DNA from: CAZHOV01 sp964534315
GTDB taxonomy: Bacteria > Bacteroidota > Bacteroidia > Chitinophagales > Saprospiraceae
Direction: 5' to 3'
DNA length: 63,769 nucleotides
NCBI GenBank assembly: GCA_964534315.1
Contig: CAZHOV010000010.1
Location: 1 to 63,769 of the forward strand
The notes beneath the pieces are model-generated. The model ran no database searches. It had not been told where the DNA came from and saw nothing but the letters and a program-made list of their open reading frames with translations. Below are positions 7,849 through 17,161 of the stretch, one piece after another (within the stretch, counting starts at the first letter, position 1; every line of letters starts with the position of its first letter). The translations under genes and the position numbers were made by a program.

Positions 7849-8242
7849 CATGAGTCATACCGGATTTTAAAAATTCGGTATAATTCATGTTTTTTTCTTT
7901 TTTTGCTAAATTTTCAAAAGGTTAAGCTCTTTTTTGAATCAAAAAACGACACCTTTTGATCTATTTTTTAAAGGGAATGCTGTGAATTTCAAAAAAAATT
8001 CACAGCATTCCCTTTAAAAATACCTGAAAAGGGCTGTAGCTTTTAAGCTTGATAATAGGCTTATGGTAAAGGACGCAGCCTTTTAGTTTCTCAAAAGGGT
8101 TTGCCTTTACCATAATAGTGAATGCGGATATTTTCCTAAAAAGAGAAGTCATTAACTATAAGCCCGTTGATTCTTAGCTAAAAATGGCCTATGAGGCATC
8201 TCGATCCTGCATTTAAGATAATGCGGGACGGGATGACTCATG
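7849..8242. repeat. Multi-hairpin element C, left copy (394 bp)
   Basis: Bounded by CATGAGTCAT and ATGACTCATG, and repeated in inverted orientation at 27548-27940 with only scattered differences. It contains a chain of palindromes: a terminal hairpin at 7849-7889, a nested AAAAGGT/ACCTTTT stem enclosing TTTTTTGaatCAAAAAA, a long perfect stem starting AAAGGGAATGCTGTGAATTT, a TATGGTAAAGG/CCTTTACCATA stem, and a terminal hairpin around CCTGCATT/AATGCGGG. It has no open frame of note. It lies between convergent genes, ending 10 bp from the stop of the aminopeptidase gene. Confidence 0.85.
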
Positions 8243-8252
8243 ATTACATAAT

Positions 8253-10037
8253 CTAAATTTCCCGGCACATTTCCTTCAACCAGGCCTGTTCCTCTTCATT
8301 CAATAAAGGCGAGACCTTCTCATACACTTCCCGATGATAGGTGTTCAACCAGTCTTTTTCCTCTTCATTCAATAAAGATTCATCAACTAGATTAAGATCA
8401 ATTGGGAAGAGCGTGAGCGAATCAAATGTTAAAAACTTTCCGAATTCGGTTTCAGCATCTGGAACGGTTAAGACCAGGTTTTCGATGCGGATGCCGTACT
8501 CGCCGATCTTGTAAAAACCGGGTTCGTTAGAGGTAAACATACCTACTTCGAAAGGAGTGGCTCCGCGGGAAGACAATCCTGTGATAAAGCCTTGAGGTGG
8601 CTCGTGTACATTCAGAAAAGCGCCAACGCCATGCCCTGTACCGTGTCCATAATCTAGACGATGCTTCCAGAGATACTGGCGGGCGAAAGCATCTAACTGA
8701 ACGCCTTTCGTCTTTTCGGGAAAAACGGCTGTACCTAACGCAATATGTCCTTTTAGGACTAATGTGAAATTCCTTTTCTGCTCTTCCGTGGGTTTACCCA
8801 TAGCCGTTGTTCGCGTAATATCCGTTGTTCCCTCATCATATTGCCCCCCGGAATCCAGCAATAGGATACCGTCTCTTTCGATCTGGGCGCAAGTTTCAGG
8901 ATGTGCATGATAATGCACGATAGCCCCATTCCCTTTATATCCTACGATTGCATTAAAACTTTCTCCGTGGTAGCCGCCCTGGGCTTTTCGAAAGCTTGCC
9001 AGCTGGGCTGCCAGTTCTACCTCGGAAACGGTTCTCGATTCCAGCTCCTTATCCAACCAACGATACAATCGCGTAAGGGCCACCGCATCTTTGAGCATCG
9101 CCTTTTTGATGTTGTTCACTTCTATCTCATTCTTTACGGCCTTGAGGTATCTGGAAATGGTCTTGCCCGAGATCATGGCCGACTGAGGAATGGCATCATA
9201 AAGATGATAATTAATCGATCCCATATCAATCAGTATCCGTTTTACTTCCGGGAGGCCGTTTAGGAAAGCGGTTATCCTCTCGTAGGGCATCAGTTCGATT
9301 TGATTTTCTGCAAACCGGTTGGCTAATGGCTGCCCCACTTTTTCTTCATCGATAAACAACCAGGCTTTTTCTTTACCAATAACGGTATAGGCAATAGAAA
9401 CCGGACTAAACTCTACATCATTCCCGCGGATATTGTAAATCCAGGCAATATCATCCAGGGTGGTGACTAGATGAAAATCGGCAAATTGACCTTCCATCTT
9501 TTCGCGAATCATCTGGAGCTTCTCCTTCCTGGATTTACCGGAAAAAGAAACCTCATGCTCGAATAAGGGGGTCGCAGGTAAAGCCGGTCGATCCTGCCAG
9601 ATTAAATTGATCAAATCATGCTCGGTATTCAAATGCATACCATATTTAGAAAGCGTCTTTTGAATTCCATTGATTTGACTGATAGCAAATAACTGCCCGT
9701 CACAACCTACCGTAGCTCCTTCAGAAAGCTGCTGCGTGAGCCAGTCAATAAATTCAGCACGTCCCTGTGTAACCAGTTTATGTAATGCTACCTCACTTTT
9801 TACCAGTTCTTCTTCTGCCTGTAAGAAATACCGCGAGTCTGTCCACAACCCGGCATGATCATGGGTCACCACAACATCTCCTGCAGAACCTGTAAACCCG
9901 GAAATCCACTCTCTCGATTTCCAATGATCTGCCACATACTCGCTCTGGTGGGGGTCGCTGCTAGGTATAATATAGGCGTCAAGGCCTTTTTCTTTCATCT
10001 GTTCTCTTAGCGCTTCTATGCGTTGGTCAATTGTCAT
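8253..10037 (-). CDS. Aminopeptidase P family Xaa-Pro peptidase (M24B)
   Basis: 594 residues, the long three-domain form found in many Bacteroidota and eukaryotes. Two creatinase-like N-terminal domains (~1-300) precede a C-terminal pita-bread catalytic domain (~310-540). Visible metal-ligand motifs are LLLDSGGQYDEGTTDITRT (two Asp), HGTGHGVGAFLNVHE (His), SNEPGFY (Glu) and GIRIENLVL (Glu). A C-terminal EEKDWLNTYHREVYEKVSPLL tail is typical of this subgroup. It removes N-terminal residues preceding proline; there is no signal peptide, so it is cytoplasmic. Monocistronic; a TATCTTTA box at about 10062-10069 (minus strand) is a weak promoter candidate. Confidence 0.92.
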   Translation of the reverse strand: MTIDQRIEALREQMKEKGLDAYIIPSSDPHQSEYVADHWKSREWISGFTGSAGDVVVTHDHAGLWTDSRYFLQAEEELVKSEVALHKLVTQGRAEFIDWLTQQLSEGATVGCDGQLFAISQINGIQKTLSKYGMHLNTEHDLINLIWQDRPALPATPLFEHEVSFSGKSRKEKLQMIREKMEGQFADFHLVTTLDDIAWIYNIRGNDVEFSPVSIAYTVIGKEKAWLFIDEEKVGQPLANRFAENQIELMPYERITAFLNGLPEVKRILIDMGSINYHLYDAIPQSAMISGKTISRYLKAVKNEIEVNNIKKAMLKDAVALTRLYRWLDKELESRTVSEVELAAQLASFRKAQGGYHGESFNAIVGYKGNGAIVHYHAHPETCAQIERDGILLLDSGGQYDEGTTDITRTTAMGKPTEEQKRNFTLVLKGHIALGTAVFPEKTKGVQLDAFARQYLWKHRLDYGHGTGHGVGAFLNVHEPPQGFITGLSSRGATPFEVGMFTSNEPGFYKIGEYGIRIENLVLTVPDAETEFGKFLTFDSLTLFPIDLNLVDESLLNEEEKDWLNTYHREVYEKVSPLLNEEEQAWLKEMCREI

Positions 10038-10215
10038 TTTTTAGATTTTTTGATTTAGGTCTAAAGATAGTAGAAAAGATAAACTTGGGTTGTGCAAATC
10101 AGGAATAAAATATCTCCAATTACAATGGGAAAGCATTAAACCATTTTGAAATCCTCATATGTCGAATTATCTTTATTCGATAATTTGCCGTAAACTTTTC
10201 CAAAACAGTCCGATC

Positions 10216-13200
10216 ATGAAAAACGCCTTTTTTACCTTTCTATTACTTTGTTTATTCCAATTCATAGCTGCGCAGGATGACCCCTTATGGCTCCGCTATC
10301 CGGCGATCTCTCCTGACGGCCAAACCATTATTTTTACCTATAAGGGAGACCTCTACAAAGTAGCTAGCGAAGGAGGTTCGGCCTACCCGCTTACCCTTCA
10401 TGATGCGCATGACTATATGCCCGTCTGGTCGCCTGACGGGCAATACATCGCCTTTGCTTCCAACCGGTATGGTAACTACGATGTCTTCCTCCTACCTGCG
10501 CAGGGCGGAAAAGCAATTCGTCTGACTTACCATTCGTCTTCCGACTATCCTTCAGACTTCACTACCGACGGAGAAGCAGTCCTCTTCTCCTCTAGCCGAC
10601 TCGATGCGGCAGCAAATCAACAATATCCTTCGGGTGCATTATCGGAATTGTATCAGGTAAGCGTAAAAGGTGGAACTCCCAGCCAGGTACTTACCGTACC
10701 TGCTGAAAAAGCCCGCTTTAACAAAGCCGGAAACCTACTGGTTTTTCATGACCGCAAAGGCTATGAAGATGCTTTCCGAAAGCACCATACGTCATCGGTG
10801 ACCCGGGATGTATGGAGTTATGACCTTGACTCGGATACCTACACTCAACTGACCACTTTTGAAGGGGAAGACCGCAATCCGGTCTTTTCACCAGACCAAA
10901 AGAACATTTACTACCTTTCCGAAACCAGTGGTTCGTTCAATGTTCATAAAATGGCGCTCAATGATAACGGAACATCCCGACAACTGACCTCTTTTCAACA
11001 GCATCCTGTTCGCTTTTTGACCGCTAGTAATGACGGGCTGCTCTGCTTTAGCTATAATGGTGAGATTTACACTCAAAAAGAAGGGGCAGAACCCCAAAAA
11101 GTGGCTATACAGATCGCAGCAGATGCCCGGTATAATGAAGAAAAGATCGTAAAAGTCAATAGCGATATCACCGAGATGGACCTGTCTCCAAATGGTAAAG
11201 AGGTGGTCTATATTGTGCGGGGAGAGGTCTTTGTCAGCTCGGTTAAAGAGGGTACCACGAAATGTATAACGAACACGCCCGAGCAAGAACGCTCTGTAAG
11301 CTTCAGCCCCGACGGGCGCTCCATCCTCTATGCCAGCGAACGAGACGGTAGCTGGAATGTCTATCAAACCAAGCTGGCCCGGGATGAAGAGGAATACTTT
11401 TTTAATTCTACGATTCTGAAAGAAGAACCCGTCATCGCCACCCCCGCCGAGGAATTTCAACCGGCCTACTCCCCTAACGGAGAAGAGGTGGCTTACCTGG
11501 AAGAACGAACCACATTAAAAGTTGTCAATCTAAAAACAAAAGAGGTGTGGGAGATCATGAGTGGCGATAAGAATTATTCGTATTCAGACGGAGATCAACA
11601 CTACGCCTGGTCGCCCGACAGCAAATGGTTTCTGGTTAAATTTTATCAACCTAACCAGTGGATCAGTCAGGCCGGACTGGTAAGCGCGGAAGGCGGAAAA
11701 GAGATCATTAATCTGACCAAAAGCGGATATGGTAGCTCCAGACCAAAGTGGATGATGGACGGTAAAATGATGATGTGGTTCTCTAGTCGAGATGGTATGA
11801 AAAATCACGCGAGTTGGGGAAGCGAAAATGATGTGTACGGCATGTTCTTTACGCAGGAAGCCTATGACAAATTTACGCTCAATGAAGAGGAATACGAATT
11901 GATGAAAGAAGATGAAGAAGAGAAGGACAAGGAGAATGAAGACGATAAAAATAAAGAGCAAGAAAAGGAAGACAAAAAAGTAGACCCCATAAAAATAGAG
12001 CTGGACGGTATCGAAGACCGCAAAGTACGGCTTACCATCCACTCTTCGTTGCTCTCCGATGCCCATGTATCAGAAGATGGCGAAAAATTATACTACCTGG
12101 CTAAATTTGAAAAGGGCTACGACCTCTGGCAAACCGACCTTCGAAGTAAGGAAACCAAGATCCTCACCAAATTGAACAGCAGTAGCGGCGGTAGTATGGA
12201 AATGGATAAAGACGGAAAAAACCTCTTTATTCTGGCTGGCGGAAAGATCATGAAAATAGAAGTAAAGTCCGGCGAAAAGAAGGGCGTCAATATAAAAGGT
12301 GAAATGGTATTGAAAGAACATGTGGAGCGGGAGTATATGTTTGAGCATATCTGGCGCCAGGTGGTAAAGAAGTTTTATAAAAAAGATCTACACGAGGTGG
12401 ATTGGGACTTTTACAAAAAGGAATATCAGCGATTCTTACCTCATATTAATAATAATCACGACTTTGCAGAGATGCTGAGCGAGATGCTAGGTGAACTGAA
12501 CGCCTCGCATACAGGGGCGCGGTACCGCCCTTCGAATCCAAATGGAGACCAAACGGCAGCTTTAGGTTTGTTTTATGATTACGACTACAAAGGATCAGGT
12601 TTGAAGGTTGCCGAGGTTATGGAGAAAAGCCCGGTAGATAAAGAGGGTTCCAAAATACAAGCGGGAATAGTCATCGAAAAAATAGATGGCGAAGTCCTGG
12701 ATCAACAAACCAACGTATTCCGCCTACTAAACCGGAAGGCCGGCAAAAACACCTTACTTTCTCTTGTTGATCCCGCTTCGGGTGAGCGTTGGGAAGAGAC
12801 GGTAAAGCCCATTAGCATGGGGCAAGAATACCAGTTGCGTTATAAGCGATGGGTAGAAAACTGTAGAAAGATCGTAGAGGAAGCTTCGGACGGAACCATC
12901 GGTTATGTGCATGTCCGGGGTATGAATGACGGTAGTTTCCGGACGGTTTACGAAGAGGTGCTCGGCAGAAATGCCAACAAAAAAGCGTTGGTAGTCGATA
13001 CCCGCTTCAATGGGGGCGGCTGGTTGCACGACGACCTGGCGACTTTTCTGGACGGTAAGGAGTATATTACCTTTATGCCCCGGGGACAAAATCTGGGCGC
13101 AGAGCCTCAATTCAAGTGGAAGCGTCCGTCTATCGTAGTGATGGGAGAAGGCAATTACTCCGATGCACATATGTTTCCATTTACTTACAAAGAACTAGGC

Positions 13201-13449
13201 ATTGGCAAGTTGCTAGGGATGCCTGTCCCCGGCACCGGTACAGCAGTCTGGTGGGAGCGGTTACAGGATCGATCACTTGTTTTTGGTATTCCGCAGGTGG
13301 GTATGGTCACTAATGATGGAGAGTATCTTGAAAATAATCAGCTGGAGCCGGATATCAAAGTTATGAATGAACCCGGGAAAGTGAGCAAAGGTAAAGATCA
13401 GCAATTGGAGAAGGCGGTGGAAGAGTTGAGAAAGGTAATCCGACCTTAA
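10216..13449 (+). CDS. Tricorn-like S41 family protease, exported
   Basis: 1077 residues from ATG 10216; an upstream in-frame ATG at 10159 would bury the signal peptide (MKNAFFTFLLLCLFQFIAAQ), so the later start is preferred. Repeated SPDGQ/FSPDGRSI-type blades form two beta-propellers (~25-680), interrupted by a very acidic linker (EDEEEKDKENEDDKNKEQE). Then come the C1 region, a PDZ domain (~790-880) and an S41 C-terminal domain with NYSDAHMFPF, where S982 is the likely nucleophile. Tricorn-type proteases degrade peptides; Bacteroidota versions are periplasmic or secreted. No T9SS sorting domain is visible. It stands alone and is divergent from the aminopeptidase P gene, a functional companion that would finish off peptides. 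Confidence 0.88.
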   Translation: MKNAFFTFLLLCLFQFIAAQDDPLWLRYPAISPDGQTIIFTYKGDLYKVASEGGSAYPLTLHDAHDYMPVWSPDGQYIAFASNRYGNYDVFLLPAQGGKAIRLTYHSSSDYPSDFTTDGEAVLFSSSRLDAAANQQYPSGALSELYQVSVKGGTPSQVLTVPAEKARFNKAGNLLVFHDRKGYEDAFRKHHTSSVTRDVWSYDLDSDTYTQLTTFEGEDRNPVFSPDQKNIYYLSETSGSFNVHKMALNDNGTSRQLTSFQQHPVRFLTASNDGLLCFSYNGEIYTQKEGAEPQKVAIQIAADARYNEEKIVKVNSDITEMDLSPNGKEVVYIVRGEVFVSSVKEGTTKCITNTPEQERSVSFSPDGRSILYASERDGSWNVYQTKLARDEEEYFFNSTILKEEPVIATPAEEFQPAYSPNGEEVAYLEERTTLKVVNLKTKEVWEIMSGDKNYSYSDGDQHYAWSPDSKWFLVKFYQPNQWISQAGLVSAEGGKEIINLTKSGYGSSRPKWMMDGKMMMWFSSRDGMKNHASWGSENDVYGMFFTQEAYDKFTLNEEEYELMKEDEEEKDKENEDDKNKEQEKEDKKVDPIKIELDGIEDRKVRLTIHSSLLSDAHVSEDGEKLYYLAKFEKGYDLWQTDLRSKETKILTKLNSSSGGSMEMDKDGKNLFILAGGKIMKIEVKSGEKKGVNIKGEMVLKEHVEREYMFEHIWRQVVKKFYKKDLHEVDWDFYKKEYQRFLPHINNNHDFAEMLSEMLGELNASHTGARYRPSNPNGDQTAALGLFYDYDYKGSGLKVAEVMEKSPVDKEGSKIQAGIVIEKIDGEVLDQQTNVFRLLNRKAGKNTLLSLVDPASGERWEETVKPISMGQEYQLRYKRWVENCRKIVEEASDGTIGYVHVRGMNDGSFRTVYEEVLGRNANKKALVVDTRFNGGGWLHDDLATFLDGKEYITFMPRGQNLGAEPQFKWKRPSIVVMGEGNYSDAHMFPFTYKELGIGKLLGMPVPGTGTAVWWERLQDRSLVFGIPQVGMVTNDGEYLENNQLEPDIKVMNEPGKVSKGKDQQLEKAVEELRKVIRP

Positions 13450-13599
13450 GAGGATAAACAGGAATGATTTCAATCTGGCATTAAAGGTAATGTGAGCAGT
13501 GATGACTTAATTTTTTTTCCCAAATTGATGACTTCCTAAGTTTTTAGGGTACTAATAAGGTGAATGTTAACCATTGAATCAACATAAAACAATTTGATT

Positions 13600-15264
13600 A
13601 TGAAGTATCTGTTTGGAATTTTCGTTGCCACACTGCTTGCTACCCATTTATTAAGTGCTAAAGATGATTTAACCTTAAAGTTAGAAGCACTTGCTGAATT
13701 GATCAAAGAGGTTCAGGTCAAGGACGATTATTATCGGCAATCCTTGTCTTGGTCTCCCGAAAAACCTTTCCGGGTAAATTTAGAAGTAACAGAGGTCGAT
13801 AAAAATGGGAAAACCAAAAAAATGGGGTATCAATTCAATCTTGGTCTACTAGACCCCAATCTTATCCGGTGGGAAGATGGTAAGGATAAGATACAAGTCA
13901 TTCTTCGTTCGGGCCAATCATCTGTTGTGAAAGCATTGGAAAATGACGCCTTTAAGGGGTTTGAAAAGGAAGCGGTTATTCTGGCCGATGGCATAGATAA
14001 TGCACGTGCTTTGCAAGATTTACTCCGGGAGATCATTCCAATGGCTAGTGAACAGTGGAAGAAAAGTGCTGTAATGCCTACTACTTTTGAGGCGTTTAAA
14101 TCATGGATGGCTAAAAAAGTGATGATGGCCAAAATCGGAGAAGAAACGGTTACCCAAAAGTGGGAAGCCCATCCAGAACATCCTTGTCGGTTTTCACTTC
14201 AACAAGCTGTTGATGGCAAGGGAGATAATTTTCTCTTTGAATGGAATATGGCAGATATAAATATTTCTACCATCGATGTGGGAATAAAGAAAAAAGAAGT
14301 ATTCATCCAAATGAAAACGGTGGACAATGAAAAGTTTCTCCGATTGGAAAAGAACGGCTCGATTAAAAACTATCAAAATGAACTGTTCCTCTATACTTCT
14401 GAAGTTGATGATGCACAGATGCTGTCACAGGCACTGAGAGAATTAGCTCGATTTGCAACGGAAGAACAACAAAACTATCTGCCAACTTATTCCAGCAAAC
14501 AAGAGGCGTTAAAGGATTTAAGAACTCTTCTAACAAGTTTCAAAAGTGGGGATAACGATATAAATCAGCAAATCGAAGGTGATTGTCTCCTCTCTTACCA
14601 GTTATTAGTTAATGATGGGAAAAAAACGGAAGCCCTTCAGTATGATTTTTATCTAGGCGACTTACAGCTTGGTCAAATGGAAATTGTGGTGAAAGGTACG
14701 GATGTATTTGTGGAAGCTTCGATACGAAATAAAGAGAAACTGATTGCGGTAATGGAAAACGGAGAACAAGCCAATTATGACGATAAACTGATCTTTTTGG
14801 TAGCCGATATTCCAACTGCAAAAGCGGTCAAAAATTGTCTGAACTACCTTGCCGATACATGCCCTAGAGAATTCCCAGCCAAAGATTGGACTTGGTTGAA
14901 GCAAGCTGTTGAAACAGGGCCTCAACGATTAGAAGGGGTATCTCAACAAATTTCACTGATGGAAAATGATCCCTGTAAGTGGAGGCTGACCATAAAGGAG
15001 GTCAGTAGTAAAAAATCCCAAGAAGAAACCTTTGAGTTTAACTTATATGATCTCAACGATCGAAGCGTAGAGTTGGAAGTAAAAGGAAAGGATGTTTTCA
15101 TTAATGTAACCACAAAAAATAAAGACGAGATTATTAAGCACTTCACAGATAATAATGAAAAGCTGGGGTATGAGAATGAACTCTTTTTTGTTATCCAAGA
15201 TATCCAAACGGCAAAGACTGTCATTACAACATTGTCAGAATTGATGGAGGGGTGTGAACAGTAG
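13600..15264 (+). CDS. Secreted protein of four tandem ~130-residue repeats
   Basis: 554 residues from ATG 13600 (a TTG two codons upstream is unlikely). The signal peptide MKYLFGIFVATLLATHLLSA is followed by four copies of one module (roughly 24-150, 160-285, 297-418 and 426-554). Each module has an N-terminal helix, a basic 'P-x-x-W/F-R' strand (KPFRVNLEV, HPCRFSLQQ, GDCLLSYQL, DPCKWRLTI), an acidic FxxNLxDL-type segment (QFNLGLLD, FEWNMADI, DFYLGDLQ, FEFNLYDL), then KxxVFI, a YxNELF-like motif and a conserved helix (DIxxAxxxxxxLxxL). I do not recognise the family. The copies are strongly diverged from each other, so the duplication is old. The protein is probably exported and may bind a ligand; a function cannot be assigned. 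Confidence 0.7.
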   Translation: MKYLFGIFVATLLATHLLSAKDDLTLKLEALAELIKEVQVKDDYYRQSLSWSPEKPFRVNLEVTEVDKNGKTKKMGYQFNLGLLDPNLIRWEDGKDKIQVILRSGQSSVVKALENDAFKGFEKEAVILADGIDNARALQDLLREIIPMASEQWKKSAVMPTTFEAFKSWMAKKVMMAKIGEETVTQKWEAHPEHPCRFSLQQAVDGKGDNFLFEWNMADINISTIDVGIKKKEVFIQMKTVDNEKFLRLEKNGSIKNYQNELFLYTSEVDDAQMLSQALRELARFATEEQQNYLPTYSSKQEALKDLRTLLTSFKSGDNDINQQIEGDCLLSYQLLVNDGKKTEALQYDFYLGDLQLGQMEIVVKGTDVFVEASIRNKEKLIAVMENGEQANYDDKLIFLVADIPTAKAVKNCLNYLADTCPREFPAKDWTWLKQAVETGPQRLEGVSQQISLMENDPCKWRLTIKEVSSKKSQEETFEFNLYDLNDRSVELEVKGKDVFINVTTKNKDEIIKHFTDNNEKLGYENELFFVIQDIQTAKTVITTLSELMEGCEQ

Positions 15265-15420
15265 TGGAATTAAAATCTTAGGGGCTCCCTAGCCTTTACT
15301 GGCTTATTTTCTGGTGATTTGACGGAAAATGGTACAAGATTGACGGAAAAGATCACTTCCTTTTTTCTGATTTTAAATTCAATCTTTTGTCATTAAAAAT
15401 CAAATTATTATGAAAAAATT

Positions 15421-16941
15421 ATGTACACTTTTTTTACCTTATTTCTTTTTATCGGAGTTGCTGGGCTTAATGCTCAGGTACAACTAGGAAAAATCATTTT
15501 TGGGACTGCAGACCTGGACAGAACGGGCAGTGATGTAGCCCTTTCGGCTGATGGCAGTCGTTTTGCCGTAGGTTCTTCAGCTTTTGATGATAACTTCAGG
15601 GGACGCGTTCAGGTTTTCGAATGGAACGGTAGTACGATGATGTGGGAGCAGATTGGATCAGACCTGGATAACAGCGGGATTAATACTTCTTCTTTTGGCT
15701 CCACACTTTCAATGTCTGATGATGGTAACCGGGTGGCTGTAGGCGCGTCAAGTAGTAGTAATCTGAGCATGACCGAAGGATTAGTACGGGTTTTTGAATG
15801 GGATGCCAATACCCAAGACTGGATTCAATTGGGTGCAGACTTTTACGGAGAATTTCTGGATCAAATAGGCGGAGCAGTTTCTCTATCAGGAGATGGGAAA
15901 CGGCTGGCTATTGGTAATGATGCCAACAATTTGGGGCCTGGAAGCGAACCAGGGAGTGCTCCCGGAGAAGTTTTGGTTTATGAATACAACGAAAACAGTA
16001 CTAGCTGGGAATTGATGGGGGCGGTTATCACTGGATTGGAGGCATTTGATGATTTCGGAGGTTCTGTAGCCTTATCAGGTGATGGAAGCCGCGTAGTTGC
16101 CTCTGGTAGTTTTTATCAAATGGGAGAAGGTGTTGTACAGGTTTATGAATGGGATGAAGGCGATGAAGCTTGGGAGCGGGTAGGTCCTGTGAATATTGTC
16201 TCAGGTTTGGAACCGGGCAGTGAAGCAGGATGGGAGTTAGATATTTCTGCTGATGGAAACCGGATCGCCTCATCCAGAGATTTGGACTTATTACCCAATT
16301 TGGGAAGGGTTCAGGTCTTTGAATGGTCAAATAATGCCTGGACCCAAGTAGGTGCAGATATGGCCGGACCTCCATCTACAGGTTTATCTACCTACGGGTA
16401 TGATCTTTCCATGTCTGCTGATGGTAATCGAGTGGCGTTTAGTGGAGCAGCTACGCCAGACTTTGAATTTGGAGCCGTAGTTACCTATAGCTGGAATGGA
16501 ACGACTCAAGATTGGGAGCAGTTGGGTGATATTATCGGACCTCCTCCAGTATCTCCAGGAGAATTAGTTTATGATTATGGTGATGGCTCTGTTGATCTCT
16601 CTGCAAATGGAGGCCGATTAGCGATCGGAGGGGGGTATGACACAGCAACTGAGTCAGAAGTTGGTCTAGCCCATGTTTTCGGCCTAACGTCTATTGCCTC
16701 CACCACCAATCCTATCCTGGAACAACTGGCGATCTATCCGAATCCAAGTTCGGGTTTAGTACAAATAAAGGGAGTACAACCAGTAAATATTCGTATAGTA
16801 GATTATTTAGGGCGTGTAGTTTTCTTTGAGGGAAACCCAGATAATCAAGTCGATATTTCCAACTTACCTGCTGGTATTTATACCTTAATTGCAGAGTTCG
16901 CAGATGGTCAGTTAGCAGGAAGCAAATTGATTAAAGAGTAA
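15421..16941 (+). CDS. T9SS-secreted FG-GAP-like beta-propeller protein
   Basis: 506 residues. About seven blades of the type LSADGSRFAVGSS ... GRVQVFEWNGSTMMWEQIG form an integrin/FG-GAP-like propeller (~25-420). A C-terminal type IX secretion sorting domain (IYPNPSSGLVQIKG ... LPAGIYTLIAEF) follows at ~430-506. The chosen ATG (15421) gives a signal-like leader without basic residues; an ATG at 15410 (MKKLCTLF) lies in a different frame just before a T7 run, suggesting a one-base indel at the start of the gene. The product is expected on the cell surface or released. A strong hairpin terminator follows. Ligand unknown. Confidence 0.82.
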   Translation: MYTFFTLFLFIGVAGLNAQVQLGKIIFGTADLDRTGSDVALSADGSRFAVGSSAFDDNFRGRVQVFEWNGSTMMWEQIGSDLDNSGINTSSFGSTLSMSDDGNRVAVGASSSSNLSMTEGLVRVFEWDANTQDWIQLGADFYGEFLDQIGGAVSLSGDGKRLAIGNDANNLGPGSEPGSAPGEVLVYEYNENSTSWELMGAVITGLEAFDDFGGSVALSGDGSRVVASGSFYQMGEGVVQVYEWDEGDEAWERVGPVNIVSGLEPGSEAGWELDISADGNRIASSRDLDLLPNLGRVQVFEWSNNAWTQVGADMAGPPSTGLSTYGYDLSMSADGNRVAFSGAATPDFEFGAVVTYSWNGTTQDWEQLGDIIGPPPVSPGELVYDYGDGSVDLSANGGRLAIGGGYDTATESEVGLAHVFGLTSIASTTNPILEQLAIYPNPSSGLVQIKGVQPVNIRIVDYLGRVVFFEGNPDNQVDISNLPAGIYTLIAEFADGQLAGSKLIKE

Positions 16942-16971
16942 TTAGCGCATAATCAATCTATCTTTTTGAAT

Positions 16972-17004
16972 GGGGCCTATGAAGTTTTGATCTTCATAGG
17001 CCCC
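16972..17004. terminator. Hairpin after the FG-GAP-like gene
   Basis: A perfect 13-bp stem, GGGGCCTATGAAG (16972-16984) with CTTCATAGGCCCC (16992-17004), around a 7-nt loop. No long U-run follows, so it may block decay or terminate weakly. Confidence 0.6.
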
Positions 17005-17161
17005 GCTCAATATAAAAATTCAACTAAGCGGCAAATCAAAATTGCTTGTATAATAATTTGTTTGCCTTACTACTTAAGTATTTTTTGAAATTTTTAATGT
17101 TGAAAATATAGATAAATAAGTGTAGATTTGGAAAATAGTGTATATTGAAAAATTTAATTTT

